Position numbers and translations under genes: made by a program. A stretch of 64,000 nucleotides of DNA from Diphasiastrum complanatum (taxonomy: Eukaryota; Streptophyta; Lycopodiopsida; Lycopodiales; Lycopodiaceae): assembly GCA_029204225.1 (NCBI GenBank), contig CM055106.1, positions 5,434,858 through 5,498,857 on the forward strand, written 5' to 3'. Every line of letters begins with the position of its first letter. Position 1 is the stretch's first letter. Below the pieces are notes generated by a model. The model did not search any database and was not told the origin of the DNA. It saw only the letters and a list, made by a program, of their open reading frames with translations. Below, one piece after another: positions 25,201-35,037 of the stretch.

Positions 25201-25329
25201 AAGCTTTTACGCTCTTGATCAAAAGCATTGTTAAATTGCTAATATCTTAATGGGCGAACTTGTTTGCTTTTTGTAGGAAAAGATAAAAAGATGGTCGAGC
25301 CAACTACTGAAGATCCCATGATAGAATAA
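11966..25329 (+). CDS. Four-exon gene for a 127-residue basic protein of unknown function
   Basis: Exons are 11966-12136, 23640-23699, 23868-23967 and 25277-25329. All three introns are GT-AG (12137-23639, 23700-23867, 23968-25276) and phases match (0, 0, 1), giving 127 codons plus TAA. The ATG at 11966 is the first after an in-frame stop at 11930. Residues 10-57 are strongly basic (KYRRSRKAVRKRL, then SGKRQRKLQKQWRR). Exon 2 supplies an amphipathic acidic stretch (QKEALETGLVTMQEIEM). Exon 3 is Lys-rich (MKKQKRF), and exon 4 ends in an acidic tail. There is no signal peptide or membrane segment, so nuclear or nucleolar location is likely. I believe this matches a small protein conserved in plants but cannot name it. 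The basic-helix-acidic layout is reminiscent of small pre-60S factors such as Alb1, which is only a guess. Upstream telo-boxes would fit a ribosome-biogenesis role. Introns 1 and 3 carry transposons. Confidence 0.75.
13205..13253. repeat. (TC)24 microsatellite in hAT 1
   Basis: It lies 280 bp inside the left end of hAT 1. A CT tract occurs at nearly the same offset in hAT 3 (27313-27349). Confidence 0.95.
13447..16841 (-). pseudogene. hAT transposase (BED zinc finger, DUF659, hATC), decayed
   Basis: Domain order on the minus strand: a BED finger (WRCMHCGGIFTGSLTKV, then RAHLL) in the block from 16841; a Gly/Ala/Ser-rich linker to about 16200; DUF659 catalytic half at 15819-15480 (SILSDGWND, VTDNGSNCRSM, WTPCAAHCIDLL); middle parts at 15390-14560; the C-terminal dimerisation region around 14500-14330 (VLAQDCS, then SYHTKKRNRLSIEQ); and a low-complexity tail to 13447 rich in Arg/Gly and ending acidic. 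A GT-AG intron is visible at 15820-15921, so the original gene was spliced. A stop replaces the conserved Trp just before the RNRLSIEQ motif, and frames shift near 16200. It would have cut and rejoined the element's termini; it is now probably inactive. Confidence 0.85.
17633..18381. other. Intron 1 sequence between two hAT elements
   Basis: AT-rich, without a credible open frame, RNA gene or repeat. It is read as original intron of the basic-protein gene separating hAT 1 from hAT 2. Confidence 0.6.
18390..21989 (-). mobile_element. hAT transposon 2 (3.6 kb) in intron 1, perfect 8 bp duplication
   Basis: An exact 8 bp target duplication, CTAGAAAG, flanks it at 18382-18389 and 21990-21997. 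The ends begin CATAGAATCAATG (left) and CATAGAACCCACGG (reverse complement of the right), so only the outer 7 bases are a strict inverted repeat. The left subterminal region folds on itself: GTACGGTTC (18409-18417) pairs with GAACCGTAC (18431-18439). The transposase inside is on the minus strand and lacks its catalytic middle, so the copy is non-autonomous. It is antisense to the host gene. Confidence 0.85.
18772..21359 (-). pseudogene. hAT transposase with catalytic core deleted
   Basis: The N-terminal block starts at the ATG at 21359 and resembles the BED finger (FCHARFVSTLTRLKGHLL, then LPCPHMPAQER), but one metal-binding Cys is missing and a stop lies near 21268. After a proline-rich stretch (to 20907) the sequence jumps to the post-DUF659 region at 20897-20590 and then to the dimerisation segment at 20420-20169 (KRRNRLSIAQMTRLVF). 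The DUF659 half holding the acidic catalytic residues is absent. The rest (20155-18772) is a long Pro/His/Ala-rich tail that ends with an Arg/Gly block and Asp/Glu run (DEDDLDDFDD), like hAT 1 and hAT 3. Confidence 0.75.
21998..23639. other. Distal part of intron 1
   Basis: AT-rich, no domain-bearing frame. It contains a 48 bp tandem duplication (22783 and 22831) and ends in the polypyrimidine/CAG acceptor of exon 2 at 23637-23639. Confidence 0.6.
22783..22866. repeat. 48-bp-period tandem duplication
   Basis: TCACATAAATTAAGGTATTG at 22783 repeats at 22831 with its downstream TGATATGTAGATA. Confidence 0.9.
24673..24961. mobile_element. GC-rich MITE-like element (289 bp) in intron 3
   Basis: The flanks AGTCTAAC (24665-24672) and ACTCTAAC (24962-24969) match at 7 of 8 bases, as for hAT duplications. 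The ends are imperfect inverted repeats (left CCTAAGGAAGCGGGACCCGG; right, reversed, CCAGGGATGAGGGTCCGGGCC). Both arms are saturated with CGTCCG/GGACGC words around two A/T-rich spacers. No coding capacity is present. The architecture of GC palindromes next to A/T tracts resembles the hAT termini in this window. It interrupts intron 3, not an exon. Confidence 0.65.
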
Positions 25330-27026
25330 GTTTGCAATGTTGAAGGGTCTAGGTAGCCTTTTGGATTTAGGAAATTGTTGCCATGTATAGAAGTTTGATC
25401 AATCCTCTTTATTTAAGTATGTGGTTTAGTGATTGACGTGACCTTTTTTCACCTCAATGTTGAGAGTGTACTGCCACTTGTACACATAAGGGTGACATAG
25501 AGGATAAAAAAGAATATCTGGCTTTTAAAATGATGTATTTGTGTCTATGTTTGATGGTAATCTTGTTAAGAATCTATCTCAATGAGCATTGAACTAAGTT
25601 GATGAGACATATTAGCTTCTTCATACAATTCAGTTACTAGAGCCAACATGGTAAGTACGTACATACAAGATATTCTCTTTGATGTCATTTTGAACACTTA
25701 ATCTTGCATTTATTTGTTTTGGAAAATGAAGTCGATAAAACAAATATGTTGTAGTGATTGCTCTCTTTGTTTGAATTGGTAGATAACTAAGTTACTGGTT
25801 GTTCGTTGTTGCAACAAGTTTTAGAATCTATCTTGAATATCAAGTTTCCTTTTGTATTAATTATAAAAAATATTTACGATATTTACATCTTTTGTCGCTT
25901 ATTTTTAGTGCAAATAATTTCCCAATTTAAAGCATTTATACTTTAAAGACTCACCATGGTACTAAAGTTGAACGTGTATTGAATAAGAGAAGCTATTGCA
26001 AGAGAGACATGTTTAGATGAAGGGTTTTAGGTCATGTGTATTACCTTGATAGTATAACCAAAATGAGAAAGAGTATAACCAAAATGTATGAAAGTCTATA
26101 AGAGGACAAAAATGTTAATATTTTAAAGTATGTGTTTGTGTTATTAATTGCCATGATTAGAATCACATGTGTGCCCTTTGCCATGTAGTTACAAGTAAAA
26201 ATGGTTTTTTGGATTAGGGGACATTGCTTGTCATGTTGGGTTGCTAAGGGCAATTTAAGAAATATGGAACAATGCATGGTAAGAATTCAAATTGGCCATT
26301 AAGCTATAGTGCTCCACTCAATACTTATTGACCATGTGTAAAAGAGGAGTCATTTGTTGTTTTTCATTTGTTAAGACTTAAAAAAATGGATGGCAAGAAT
26401 AAAAGGCCCAGCAAAGCAAGTTGCTACTATTGCGAAAACCACTCATCTCTATGTTCCATGTTAGATTTAAGGTTTCCAAACTTTTATCATATATAAATTT
26501 ATAACATTTGTTACAGTTGAATTTAACAAAGGCATTTAAAGAGTAGATCTAAGATGCCACAATTGTGTGGTCAATATTAGACCAGTGTTTTCTGTGCCCT
26601 TTAAATTCAAGAGCATGAGTATTGGTTATGCATCAACACTCTATCAACTAAGTAGTAAGCATAATCTCCTATACTAGCATAGTCTAATCCCTCTATAAAG
26701 TTGCCTCACCGAGTCTATCCGACTTTTGAGAGCTCTCATTGATTCATGCCACAATATAGCCACAAACCAAGAAGGCCAGATAAGGCCTAATTTCTTATGT
26801 ACCTAATATGCAATTGTTTACACATGTCTACTTTGGGTGTCCTGTGCTCAGGTTACCATTTCAATCATAGCTAACTATATATAATTTGACACCCAATTAG
26901 TATCATAGTATCATATGTTATTTCCTTACAGGTTATAAGGTTATAGTTTTATACATATATATAGGCTTTCATGTTGCCTACTTGGCCCTTAAGACATTCT
27001 TTATTTCTAAGTATCTTAATTAGAAC
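25330..27026. other. 3' flank of the basic-protein gene, no further gene seen
   Basis: The first few hundred bases should hold the 3' untranslated region. No canonical AATAAA is obvious close to the stop. The rest is AT-rich with no domain-bearing frame, RNA gene or repeat family I recognise. Confidence 0.5.
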
Positions 27027-27309
27027 CATAGTTGCACTGCGTTTCTGAAGCGCGTTCAGAAATGCGTTTCGGAAATATGGAATTTTTTTTTTCAGAAACG
27101 TTTTTTTTAATTTTTAATTTTTTTTTTTTTTGGTTTTTTTTTTGTGCAATATGGGTATCAAGTGAAAGCTCTAATTAAGAGCAAAATTATTGTGTATTTT
27201 GTCGAATGTTTCGGGTGCAGGATGGTCTAGTTTAGGTGCATTAACTCCCAGGTTTACGCTTTAACTCCCAGGTGCATTACTAAACAAACATGATGCCCCA
27301 AAATTCTCC

Positions 27310-27312
<3 letters not shown>

Positions 27313-27349
<37 letters not shown>
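27313..27349. repeat. (CT)18 microsatellite in hAT 3
   Basis: It lies 286 bp inside the left end of hAT 3, matching the position of the TC tract in hAT 1. Confidence 0.95.
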
Positions 27350-27354
<5 letters not shown>

Positions 27355-27496
27355 CTCTCTCAGATCCAACAAACTAAACAAAAATGCTGAATCATGCTAA
27401 ACAAAAACCATGCTAAGTGTTCTGAACCAATCACCATACTGCATCGTCCTGAACCGTACTGAAGCATTTTTCAACCATATGGAATCGTTTTTCAAC

Positions 27497-27624
<128 letters not shown>

Positions 27625-27745
27625 AACAGTACTAAATCGTTACACTGCTGTGAATAGGATCATCGTAATATATAATATCGGGCCACGTGGCACCAAAATG
27701 GAGTACAATGATGTTCCATGAACATAACGAAAACTACACAACTAC

Positions 27746-30700
27746 GGCTCGTCAGAGTCATGGTAGGAACCATCATCTGAATCTATGCCTGACTGTAGAT
27801 CCCAAGGGTCTGTAGATGAATCAGAACTGGAGGGAGCCATATGCTGTGGTGTGCCCCTGGCTCTACCGTGTGCTCTGGATCCTCCCCTTGCCTCTACCAC
27901 TGCCTCTGCCTCTCTCCCCTCCTCTGCCCCCCCCTCTGCCTGCCCTCACCCCTGTGTCTACCCCTGCATGTCAGGTGGCTGTGATCCAATGCCCTAGGAT
28001 TGCCCTACCCATTGTGATGATGCCTGGCCGACGACTGTCTGTGATGCTCCACTCCTGTCTACAAAAAGTGAACTCAGCCCCCCCCTCCCAGAATTTCTAG
28101 GTCTCCCCTAGGCCTACGTGTAGGAATGGCTAGCTCCTCCTCTGTCTCCGCATCAGGGTCCACCAGCAAGTCAGCCAGGTCATCCCCCCGTGCCTCCGCC
28201 CCCATCTCCTCATCCTCCTCCGTATCCCCCTCAACCCACTCCTCTTGATAGTCAACCCCGAGCTCCTCTCCACCCTCCAAGCCCTCATCATCCCCCTCTT
28301 CAGCCCTAGCCCTCTGCCTATTTGCCCTCCTCGAACATCGTAGATCCCGTGCGTCAGCCTGCGCCTATCTATATAACTCTCTATAGATCTCATCATCCAT
28401 CTGCTCCTGTGTGGGTGGTGCCCGAGGAGCAGCAGCTGCCGAATCCACCAAGCAAGTGTCAGGGTTCACCTGCAACCAAAAACAATACATTGTTGTCAGC
28501 AATTCATTGCATAATTCAAAAGCAATTCAGTTCGTCAAAGCATAGCAAGAAACATGGGGTGATGATGTGACTCACCTCGAGCATCTGTCCCCCTCCTCGT
28601 CTGCGCCTCAACATACGGCTGTTGGTGTTCACAAACACCAACCGCCTACACTACTCGATGGACAACCTGTTCCTCTTCTGCGTGTGATACAAGACCCAGG
28701 TGCCCCAATTTCGCTCGCAAGCTCCTGCTGAACAATCCTGTGCAAGGACTCTCTCGGCCAGTCGTCGCAGGTAACCTGTGCCGCGCCCATGGTAGCCCCA
28801 CCATGAAATAGGCCTCAACATATCCTCCCTCCGCCAACTCTGCTCTCCATCGAAAGGAAATTGGTAGCGCTCAAAGATCAGCAGCTGGTATGCAATGTTA
28901 GTGAGCATCAGACCTGTTGGCAGAAGAAAAAACATGGCTCGTGTAAGTCCTCTTGAATTCACACACTAGCAATGAGCACACTACAGTCACTACTGCAGTA
29001 CTTAGCCTACCAAGCAATTTATCACACGTATCTGGTCCAGGCCATACGCGCTTCGTGTACTCCACCCATCCCCAGTGCAGCTCCCGATTGTCCCGATCCC
29101 GAGTCTCACGCCACAAGGGGTGCAATATGTGGGCTACGACGTGGATGGGTCAGTGGAAGTAGTCCCATCTGGCCTCCCAGATACGTGAGATCTCGCGCCT
29201 CCTGCATTAGGCAAATTAGAACAATCATGTAACCATAGTTGTCATAGCATAAAAGAAACGAATCAGACTTGAGTGAGAAACAACAAACTAGGCACTGAAG
29301 AGTCATACATGTGCTCGACCAAGGCTGACGTCTGAATCCCCTCGTCGATGTGGTCCATGAACTTGTAAATGAGGCCGAGAGTGCACCCCTCACGGTCTAC
29401 CAGGTGCAGCACTCTGAAAATGGGTAGAAGGACCCCAGTAATCTCCTCAGCATCTATCCAGAACTGCTCACCGAACACAGTGGACCAAAAAAACGCCGCA
29501 TGTGGGACGTCCATGAACTCTCGGAAGGACTCGCTGGAAACCATCCGCCGCAATGCGTCGTTCACTAATATTAATCGCTCTAGCACCAAAAAGTAAAAGG
29601 CAAAGCGTGTGGGTGCTGGCTTCTTCAGGTTCAGGTGCGAGAAGGTGCAGAATAGGGCCAACACACGCCTCTTCCTGGTAACAAAAGTGACCAGGCACAT
29701 GGCCGTAGAAGTGACCTGCAACACATACATCCAGTAAAAAATATAGACAGTAGTTGAGATGTGTTTAGCAGCATGGAGCAGGCGTCAATCAAGATAGCAT
29801 AGAAAATGGAGAAACCAATACCTCTCTGATCCATGGAAGTGCACACAGGTCATGGATGAGCCAGTCTATGTAATGCGCAGCACAAGGTGTCCACACAATG
29901 CTGGGGTGCTCCCTCATCATAATCTCTCCCATCTGCTTGCAGTTCGAAGTGTTGTCCGTGACAATTTGAACCACATGTTCTACTCCAATGTCAACAATAA
30001 CATCTCTGATAACCTCCCATATGAAATCAGCTGTGATGGCGTCACCACCTCGAGTGGCATCCATGCCATGTAGGAATACTGTGCCAAGCGGGCAAGAAAC
30101 CAAGACATTGATGACGGATCGCCAACGAATGTCGGTCCATCCATCACTCAATATCGTGCATCCATACCTGCCACAAAACACCCATTAGTCAAATGCAAAA
30201 ATTGTGCCACGAGTCAACCCTAAACGCATGCAATGGGTTTATGGAAACAAAGTACTTACATCTGCCAAGCTGAGCGAATGGAACTCAGCTACCGCGTAAT
30301 GGTCTCCTCCTCTTGACGAAGCATCCTGCCTCGCAATGCCTCTTGTCTGGGAGGTATCCATGTAGCATCCACGGCTACCATGTGTGCGCAAAACTCTCTG
30401 AACACCCAAGTGTCAGCAACAACAAAGGAAATGCCGCACTCGTAAAAGAACTGGCCAACAAGTCAAGTGCACAGGGCATGCTGCTCTCTCTGCCACCCGC
30501 ATCGATCAAGGGTCTGCTGTCTGGGCCTAACCTCTCTCTGCTGTGCACATGGCGCTCGTGGTCTAACACGCGAACCGGATGGCTGATCTGTGGGTGTATC
30601 ACTCTCTCTGGGAGGACCCGTCGAACCATGTGCTGCATCTGCCGCCAAAGAAGAGGTGGGACGAGATGGACCCGCTGCTGCTGATCCAACCTGCTCATGT

Positions 30701-30877
30701 GACGCTCTCCCCTCTGAAGTAAGCCCTACTGCTGCGGGTGGAACTAGAGTGGCACCGCCTGGACCATGCATTGCACCTAAACCCTGCCCAAAACGTGCTG
30801 TACTAGGCTCTGCACCCGTAGTAGGCCGTGCCTGCATACATGTGACCCCTGCTTGTGAACCTGCAGCTGCTCCTGCC

Positions 30878-30909
<32 letters not shown>

Positions 30910-31056
30910 AGAAACCTGTGATGCAGCATCGTGCCCGTACATAATAGACAACCTGTCTCTCTCCTCATCGGAAATCCTGGGGCAATCAAATATGCCCAAT
31001 GCCCTCCCACCCGGTCCTCTGACCCTCAGTAAGTGAGCCCTAACCCTGGTAAGCAC
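27746..31056 (-). pseudogene. hAT transposase, N-terminally truncated and decayed
   Basis: From high to low coordinate: the second half of a BED finger (LTRVRAHLLRV, then IFDCPRISDEE) starting at the truncation; a linker with a (DR)n/(CCTGTC)n-type low-complexity stretch near 30890; DUF659 at 30170-29830 (TILSDGWTD, VTDNTSNCKQM, WTPCAAHYIDWL); a middle block at 29730-29263; the dimerisation region at 28780-28650 (RVLAQDCSAGACERNW, then QKRNRLSIE); and an acidic tail (VDPDAETEEE) ending at about 27746 in DSDDGSYHDSDEP and a stop. It is more intact than hAT 1 at the Trp that hAT 1 has lost, but it lacks the metal-binding Cys pair of BED. Intron-like gaps with CAG acceptors remain (near 30170). 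Confidence 0.8.
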
Positions 31057-31059
31057 GAT

Positions 31060-31943
31060 GCTCTAACCGTAAACCCTAAAAACATGGAATTAGGGCTCCC
31101 CTCACCCATGCATGAGGTTTTTCTAACTAAAAAACTTGGGGAGGAGGATGCATGTATGGGGAAAAGAATGCATGTATGAGGAAAGTGCATATCCCCATAC
31201 ATTTGCACATTGTGTGCATTGGGGGGTGGGCCCCAAGAAGATTCCCCACCCCTCCCTCCCTCCCAATTACTAAATTCAAATATCTTTCTTAACTAAAAAT
31301 GATGGGGAAAGTGCATATCGTCATTCATACATTTGCACATTGTGTGCATTGCAGGTGGGCCCCAAATATCTTTCTCTAAATTCAAATATTTGAAATTTGA
31401 AGTTTATTTTTTTCACACACTTCAATGTGATTTAAACTTTAGCCAATAATCTTTATTACATGGCTTTCTTATTTATTTTGAATTACTAGAGTTTTATCCA
31501 TAAATCATGAACATAAATTTTTTTTTGACTACCTAAAATTGCGTCTTCTTTTTTCAATCATTCAAATCTCTATCTTGGCCCACTATTTTCATGAATGTTT
31601 AACCACAAGCCCAAACTCACTATCTTTAATCTCAAGGGACCAAATTTTTTCAAAGACTCGAATTTTTCCAAAGGATTGAAAGGACCCTTTGTACTGTCAA
31701 GTCGAATTTTTTCGAACACTCGAATTTTTCGAAAGACTCGATTTTATTTTCCAACGACTAGAATTTATTCGAAGACTCAAATTTATTCGAAGGCTCGAAT
31801 TTTTCCGAAGACTCGAATTTTTCCAAAGACTCGAATGTTTGATATTTGAGATGTGAGATGTGCAAGATTGGCCATCATCCAAATCATTGGCCACCACCTA
31901 GATCGGCCTCCATTGCCCATCAACGACAGGCACTCATTACTAG
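31060..31943 (+). mobile_element. Helitron copy A with 3' CTAG end
   Basis: It ends at CTAG, 31940-31943, 13 bases after a decayed version of the terminal hairpin (CCCATC AAC GACAGG). Its left part repeats internal Helitron text (CATGCATGAGG, GGGGAGGAGGATGCATG). A ~50 bp segment containing TTTGCACATTGTGTGCATTG is present twice (about 31180 and 31304). The 5' end is not clear, and the start is placed at the hAT 3 breakpoint. No Rep/helicase is encoded, so it is non-autonomous. Confidence 0.6.
31640..31840. repeat. 18-bp minisatellite inside Helitron A
   Basis: Units close to GACTCGAATTTTTCCGAA recur about nine to ten times with substitutions and a few length changes. The final four are in perfect 18 bp register, which is why a TRIFPK hexapeptide frame appears. 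The frame is a by-product. Confidence 0.85.
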
Positions 31944-32346
31944 TATATATATATTTAAACTTATGTACAGTTTTGCGCATGTGTATGGGTGCACCGTGCA
32001 TGCTCCTCCCCTCACCCATGCATGAGCTTTTTCTAATTTAAAAAACTTGGGGAGGAGGATGCATGTATGGGGAAAAGGATGCATGGCCCTCCTCCCTATG
32101 CATGCATCTAAGGGGCCCACTCCAAATTCAAATTATCCTTTACCAACACACATAGTGTTTTGAAGTGCATGTACATACTTTCATGGTGAAAGGTGCTAAA
32201 CAAATGAGACTTTCATTATCAAAAATTTGAAAGGTGCTCTAAGGATTTTTTAAATTATTAGACTTTCCACGAAAAAGGTTGAAATAAAAATGCATTTCTA
32301 TGAAGATCAACCTACATTTCCCGTCAACGACGGGCACTCTTTACTA

Positions 32347-32347
<1 letters not shown>
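31944..32347 (+). mobile_element. Complete non-autonomous Helitron copy B (404 bp)
   Basis: It starts directly after the CTAG of copy A, with TATATATATATTTAAAC (the minus-strand homologue at 5233 keeps the TC start). It ends with a perfect hairpin, CCCGTC-AAC-GACGGG, at 32320-32334, then 13 bases closing with CTAG at 32344-32347, followed by host T. Hairpin plus CTRR end plus A/T insertion context are the defining Helitron 3' features. There is no open frame of note. Confidence 0.85.

Positions 32348-32349
<2 letters not shown>

Positions 32350-32400
<51 letters not shown>
32350..32400. repeat. (AT)n microsatellite
   Basis: 51 bp of AT dinucleotide immediately downstream of the Helitron 3' end; AT-rich sites are usual Helitron targets. 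Confidence 0.95.
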
Positions 32401-32404
<4 letters not shown>

Positions 32405-33637
32405 AGAGCACTAAGCATCTACTAAGGAAACTATAGTTTTAGCATCATGTTCATGAGATTAATTTGAATTATAAGGTGACACTTTTAGAGTTTAAATTTA
32501 AAACTACTGTTTTGCCTTGAATTACCACAATTGTCTCAATCTGTGAAGTTCTTTTGTTTGTATGTGTTCTATATTGTGCATTATTTTTGTAGGTTGATTT
32601 GCATTTTCAGAGCTATGTTAGCTCTCGAAGAGACTGATGGGGCTTATGTTTGTTAGTTTGTTTGACAATACCAACATGTGTGCCATTCATGCCAAGCATA
32701 TGTCGTAGGTGAATTGTATTCAAGGAGGATGGGCTTAGAGTTCTATCGTTCTTCTTACTAGCTTATCTACAAATTTTTTTATCTTATGTTTTGAAAAATT
32801 GTAGTAATATTTTAGCTCCAATATGCTAGAATGTTCTAAAGTGAATAGGACAATGGCTTCTCTTTGTGCATGCATAATGCAATTTACCAAAGTGATCTGG
32901 CAATAGGCAGCGTTAAAGGTAAATGTATTTCTCTAGCATGGACATCATACCAAACTTACTTGGTCGTAGGCACAAATAGATATAAATATATTTCTCTTGT
33001 AAGTGCATGCATATTTATTGTGATGCAAGCTATCAAATTAGGCTTTTACTTGTTCATCTTGTAGCATTTTTCACTCTTCATGGTCATGGGCACTCATTCT
33101 TCTTGCCAAAGAGAGCTTCCTTCATGATTTACATTAAGAAAATGTGAATGGTTTTTTGCTTTGTGGTTAATGGTGGATGATGTTTCAAAGAGGTTACTAC
33201 TGTATTATTTGCAACTTCACCGCATATATTCATACTCCAATAATCTACTTTTACATTAAATTGCTAAGAAAAAACATGAATATTGATGCATCTATTCTTT
33301 TATTGTCACTTGCCTCTTTGAAGATCTCTATGTAATCTTTTCATTGTGATATTTCATGTAAGATTTGAAAGCTTTTTGCCACTTGGAGATCTTCCTTACT
33401 ACTATTGTTTTTTATGTCTCTCAATTAAAAGCTTTTGGAAAAGTCTTAGAATTGTAAATTTATGAAATACTTAGTATGAATATAATCACACCATCAACAA
33501 ATAAGAGTATGGATTTAGAGAAAATGTGCACACACTATGACAGAAAAAAAGATAGATAATAGAGGAAAATTGATAAATGTAATGGTGAAAAGCTTGCCCG
33601 AAAATGACAAGAAGCTTGTTCGAGGCCCATCCCCTTG
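32401..33637. other. AT-rich intergenic sequence
   Basis: Only short frames without recognisable domains. No RNA gene or repeat boundary seen. Confidence 0.5.
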
Positions 33638-34201
33638 ATCTGGCACTTAATTGAGGGTCGGTATGCTGTCGGGACTGTTCGGTCCAGGAACTGCTTGCCT
33701 TCATATATGTCGCGGCTTGTGGTTCTGAGTGTTCCTTGCATTAACATGAATGGGTTAAGCTCTTGGGGAACGAGCTCTAACCTGTCGCTGAGTTGGATGG
33801 CTTGCTTGGGTGGAAGTTACCTGTTTATGGTTGTCCAGTTCAGTGTGGCATCAGGTTGGCTTCCAGTGCTCATGACGAAGCTTTGAAATGGTTTAGTCTA
33901 ATGTAGGTTAGACGTCTTGCTTGGAATGGATATTACTCGTTTGTAACGAAGCATCGAGTTAGTTAAGTTTGATACATGTCGAGCGGCTTGCTTGGAGGGA
34001 AGTCACCCACATTGGGACCCCCAGTCTGGCATGGCGCCAGGTCCGATCTCAATGGTGGTTTTTTGAACTTTAAGTTGGTTAAGTCTGATCGTTGTTGGCG
34101 AGTTGGCTGCTTGTATGTCAAGTGGATTCAGACGACAAGAGTTGAAAGCCGAGAAGCTAAGTCGTGGTTTTCGGCTCCCTTTGAGATGTCTGCGCTACAT
34201 G

Positions 34202-34214
34202 TGGTATTAGAGCC
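34202..34214 (+). other. Primer-binding site, LARD copy A
   Basis: TGGTATTAGAGCC, one mismatch from the initiator-Met primer site, two bases after the LTR end CTACA. Confidence 0.85.
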
Positions 34215-34785
34215 AACTAGCCGATCAGCTATGCGGATCTCACAGGGATGGCCATTGTTGACTTGATGAGTCAAGGTGCTGCCCTTGAGGTGTAAGCACG
34301 GTCAGTTCTCGCGGTTCGGGCCTGACGCTGTCTGCACATAGGACAGATGAGGCAAAGTGCTGCCTAGGTAAGTGAAAGCATGGTTTGTGCCTTGTGGGGT
34401 GCAGGGTGACATATTCGAACTATACGGGTTAACCACTGATACAAAGTACGGGTGGTTAGCTGCCGATCGTTTAGCTATAAGAGCTATCGACCAGATTTGG
34501 TGGGGTGTAACTGAGGCAATGTGTTGCTTAATGGTGAAAGCATTGGATGGGTGTTCTCTGTGGGCTGATTCTGTGATCGATCCGTATGGGCGCGTCTAGG
34601 CAAAGGTCCTTTGGCAGGGCTGTCTCAAAGGAGGACCTTGTCTTTGTTACCTGTTAGTAATCATGTCTGAGTGTCTTGCTTGTATGTATTCGTGGTGAGT
34701 CTTAGTACTCATGCTTTGCCTGGTTTGCATGATTGCTTGTGATACAAAGAGTTGATGGCTCGAGAAGGAACCTTTCTTTTGAAGG

Positions 34786-35037
34786 TTGCTACCATCAAAC
34801 AAAGAGGACTACAAAATCCACGGGGTGAATTCACAGTTCAAGTACTCGCACGTGAACGACAACGAAACGACTCATGTTTGCAAAGGATGCATGGCTAGCC
34901 TATTTCTTGGGTTAGTTTTATTTGCGACAACGCCCGCCAGATGCAAGCAGGAAGTCAAAAGTTGGAAAGAGCAATTTCAGGGGAGATCTTCTATGGAACA
35001 GTTGGTCTTCATTTGGGATGGCTATTGTCGGAACTGA
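34786..35037 (+). CDS. Conserved 83-residue open frame in LARD internal region
   Basis: This frame (start MLPSNKEDYK, end WDGYCRN) reappears with the same length and only a few substitutions in LARD copy C at 63259-63510 on the minus strand (start MVPSNKEDYR). In copy B (56750-56910) it is broken by a deletion. It has no domain I recognise. Retention of an 83-codon frame in two copies is suggestive, but the copies may simply be young; the DNA is equally similar outside the frame. It should be treated as hypothetical. A hydrophobic run (ASLFLGLVLFATT) and two clustered Cys (CKGC) are the only notable traits. Confidence 0.3.
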   Translation: MLPSNKEDYKIHGVNSQFKYSHVNDNETTHVCKGCMASLFLGLVLFATTPARCKQEVKSWKEQFQGRSSMEQLVFIWDGYCRN

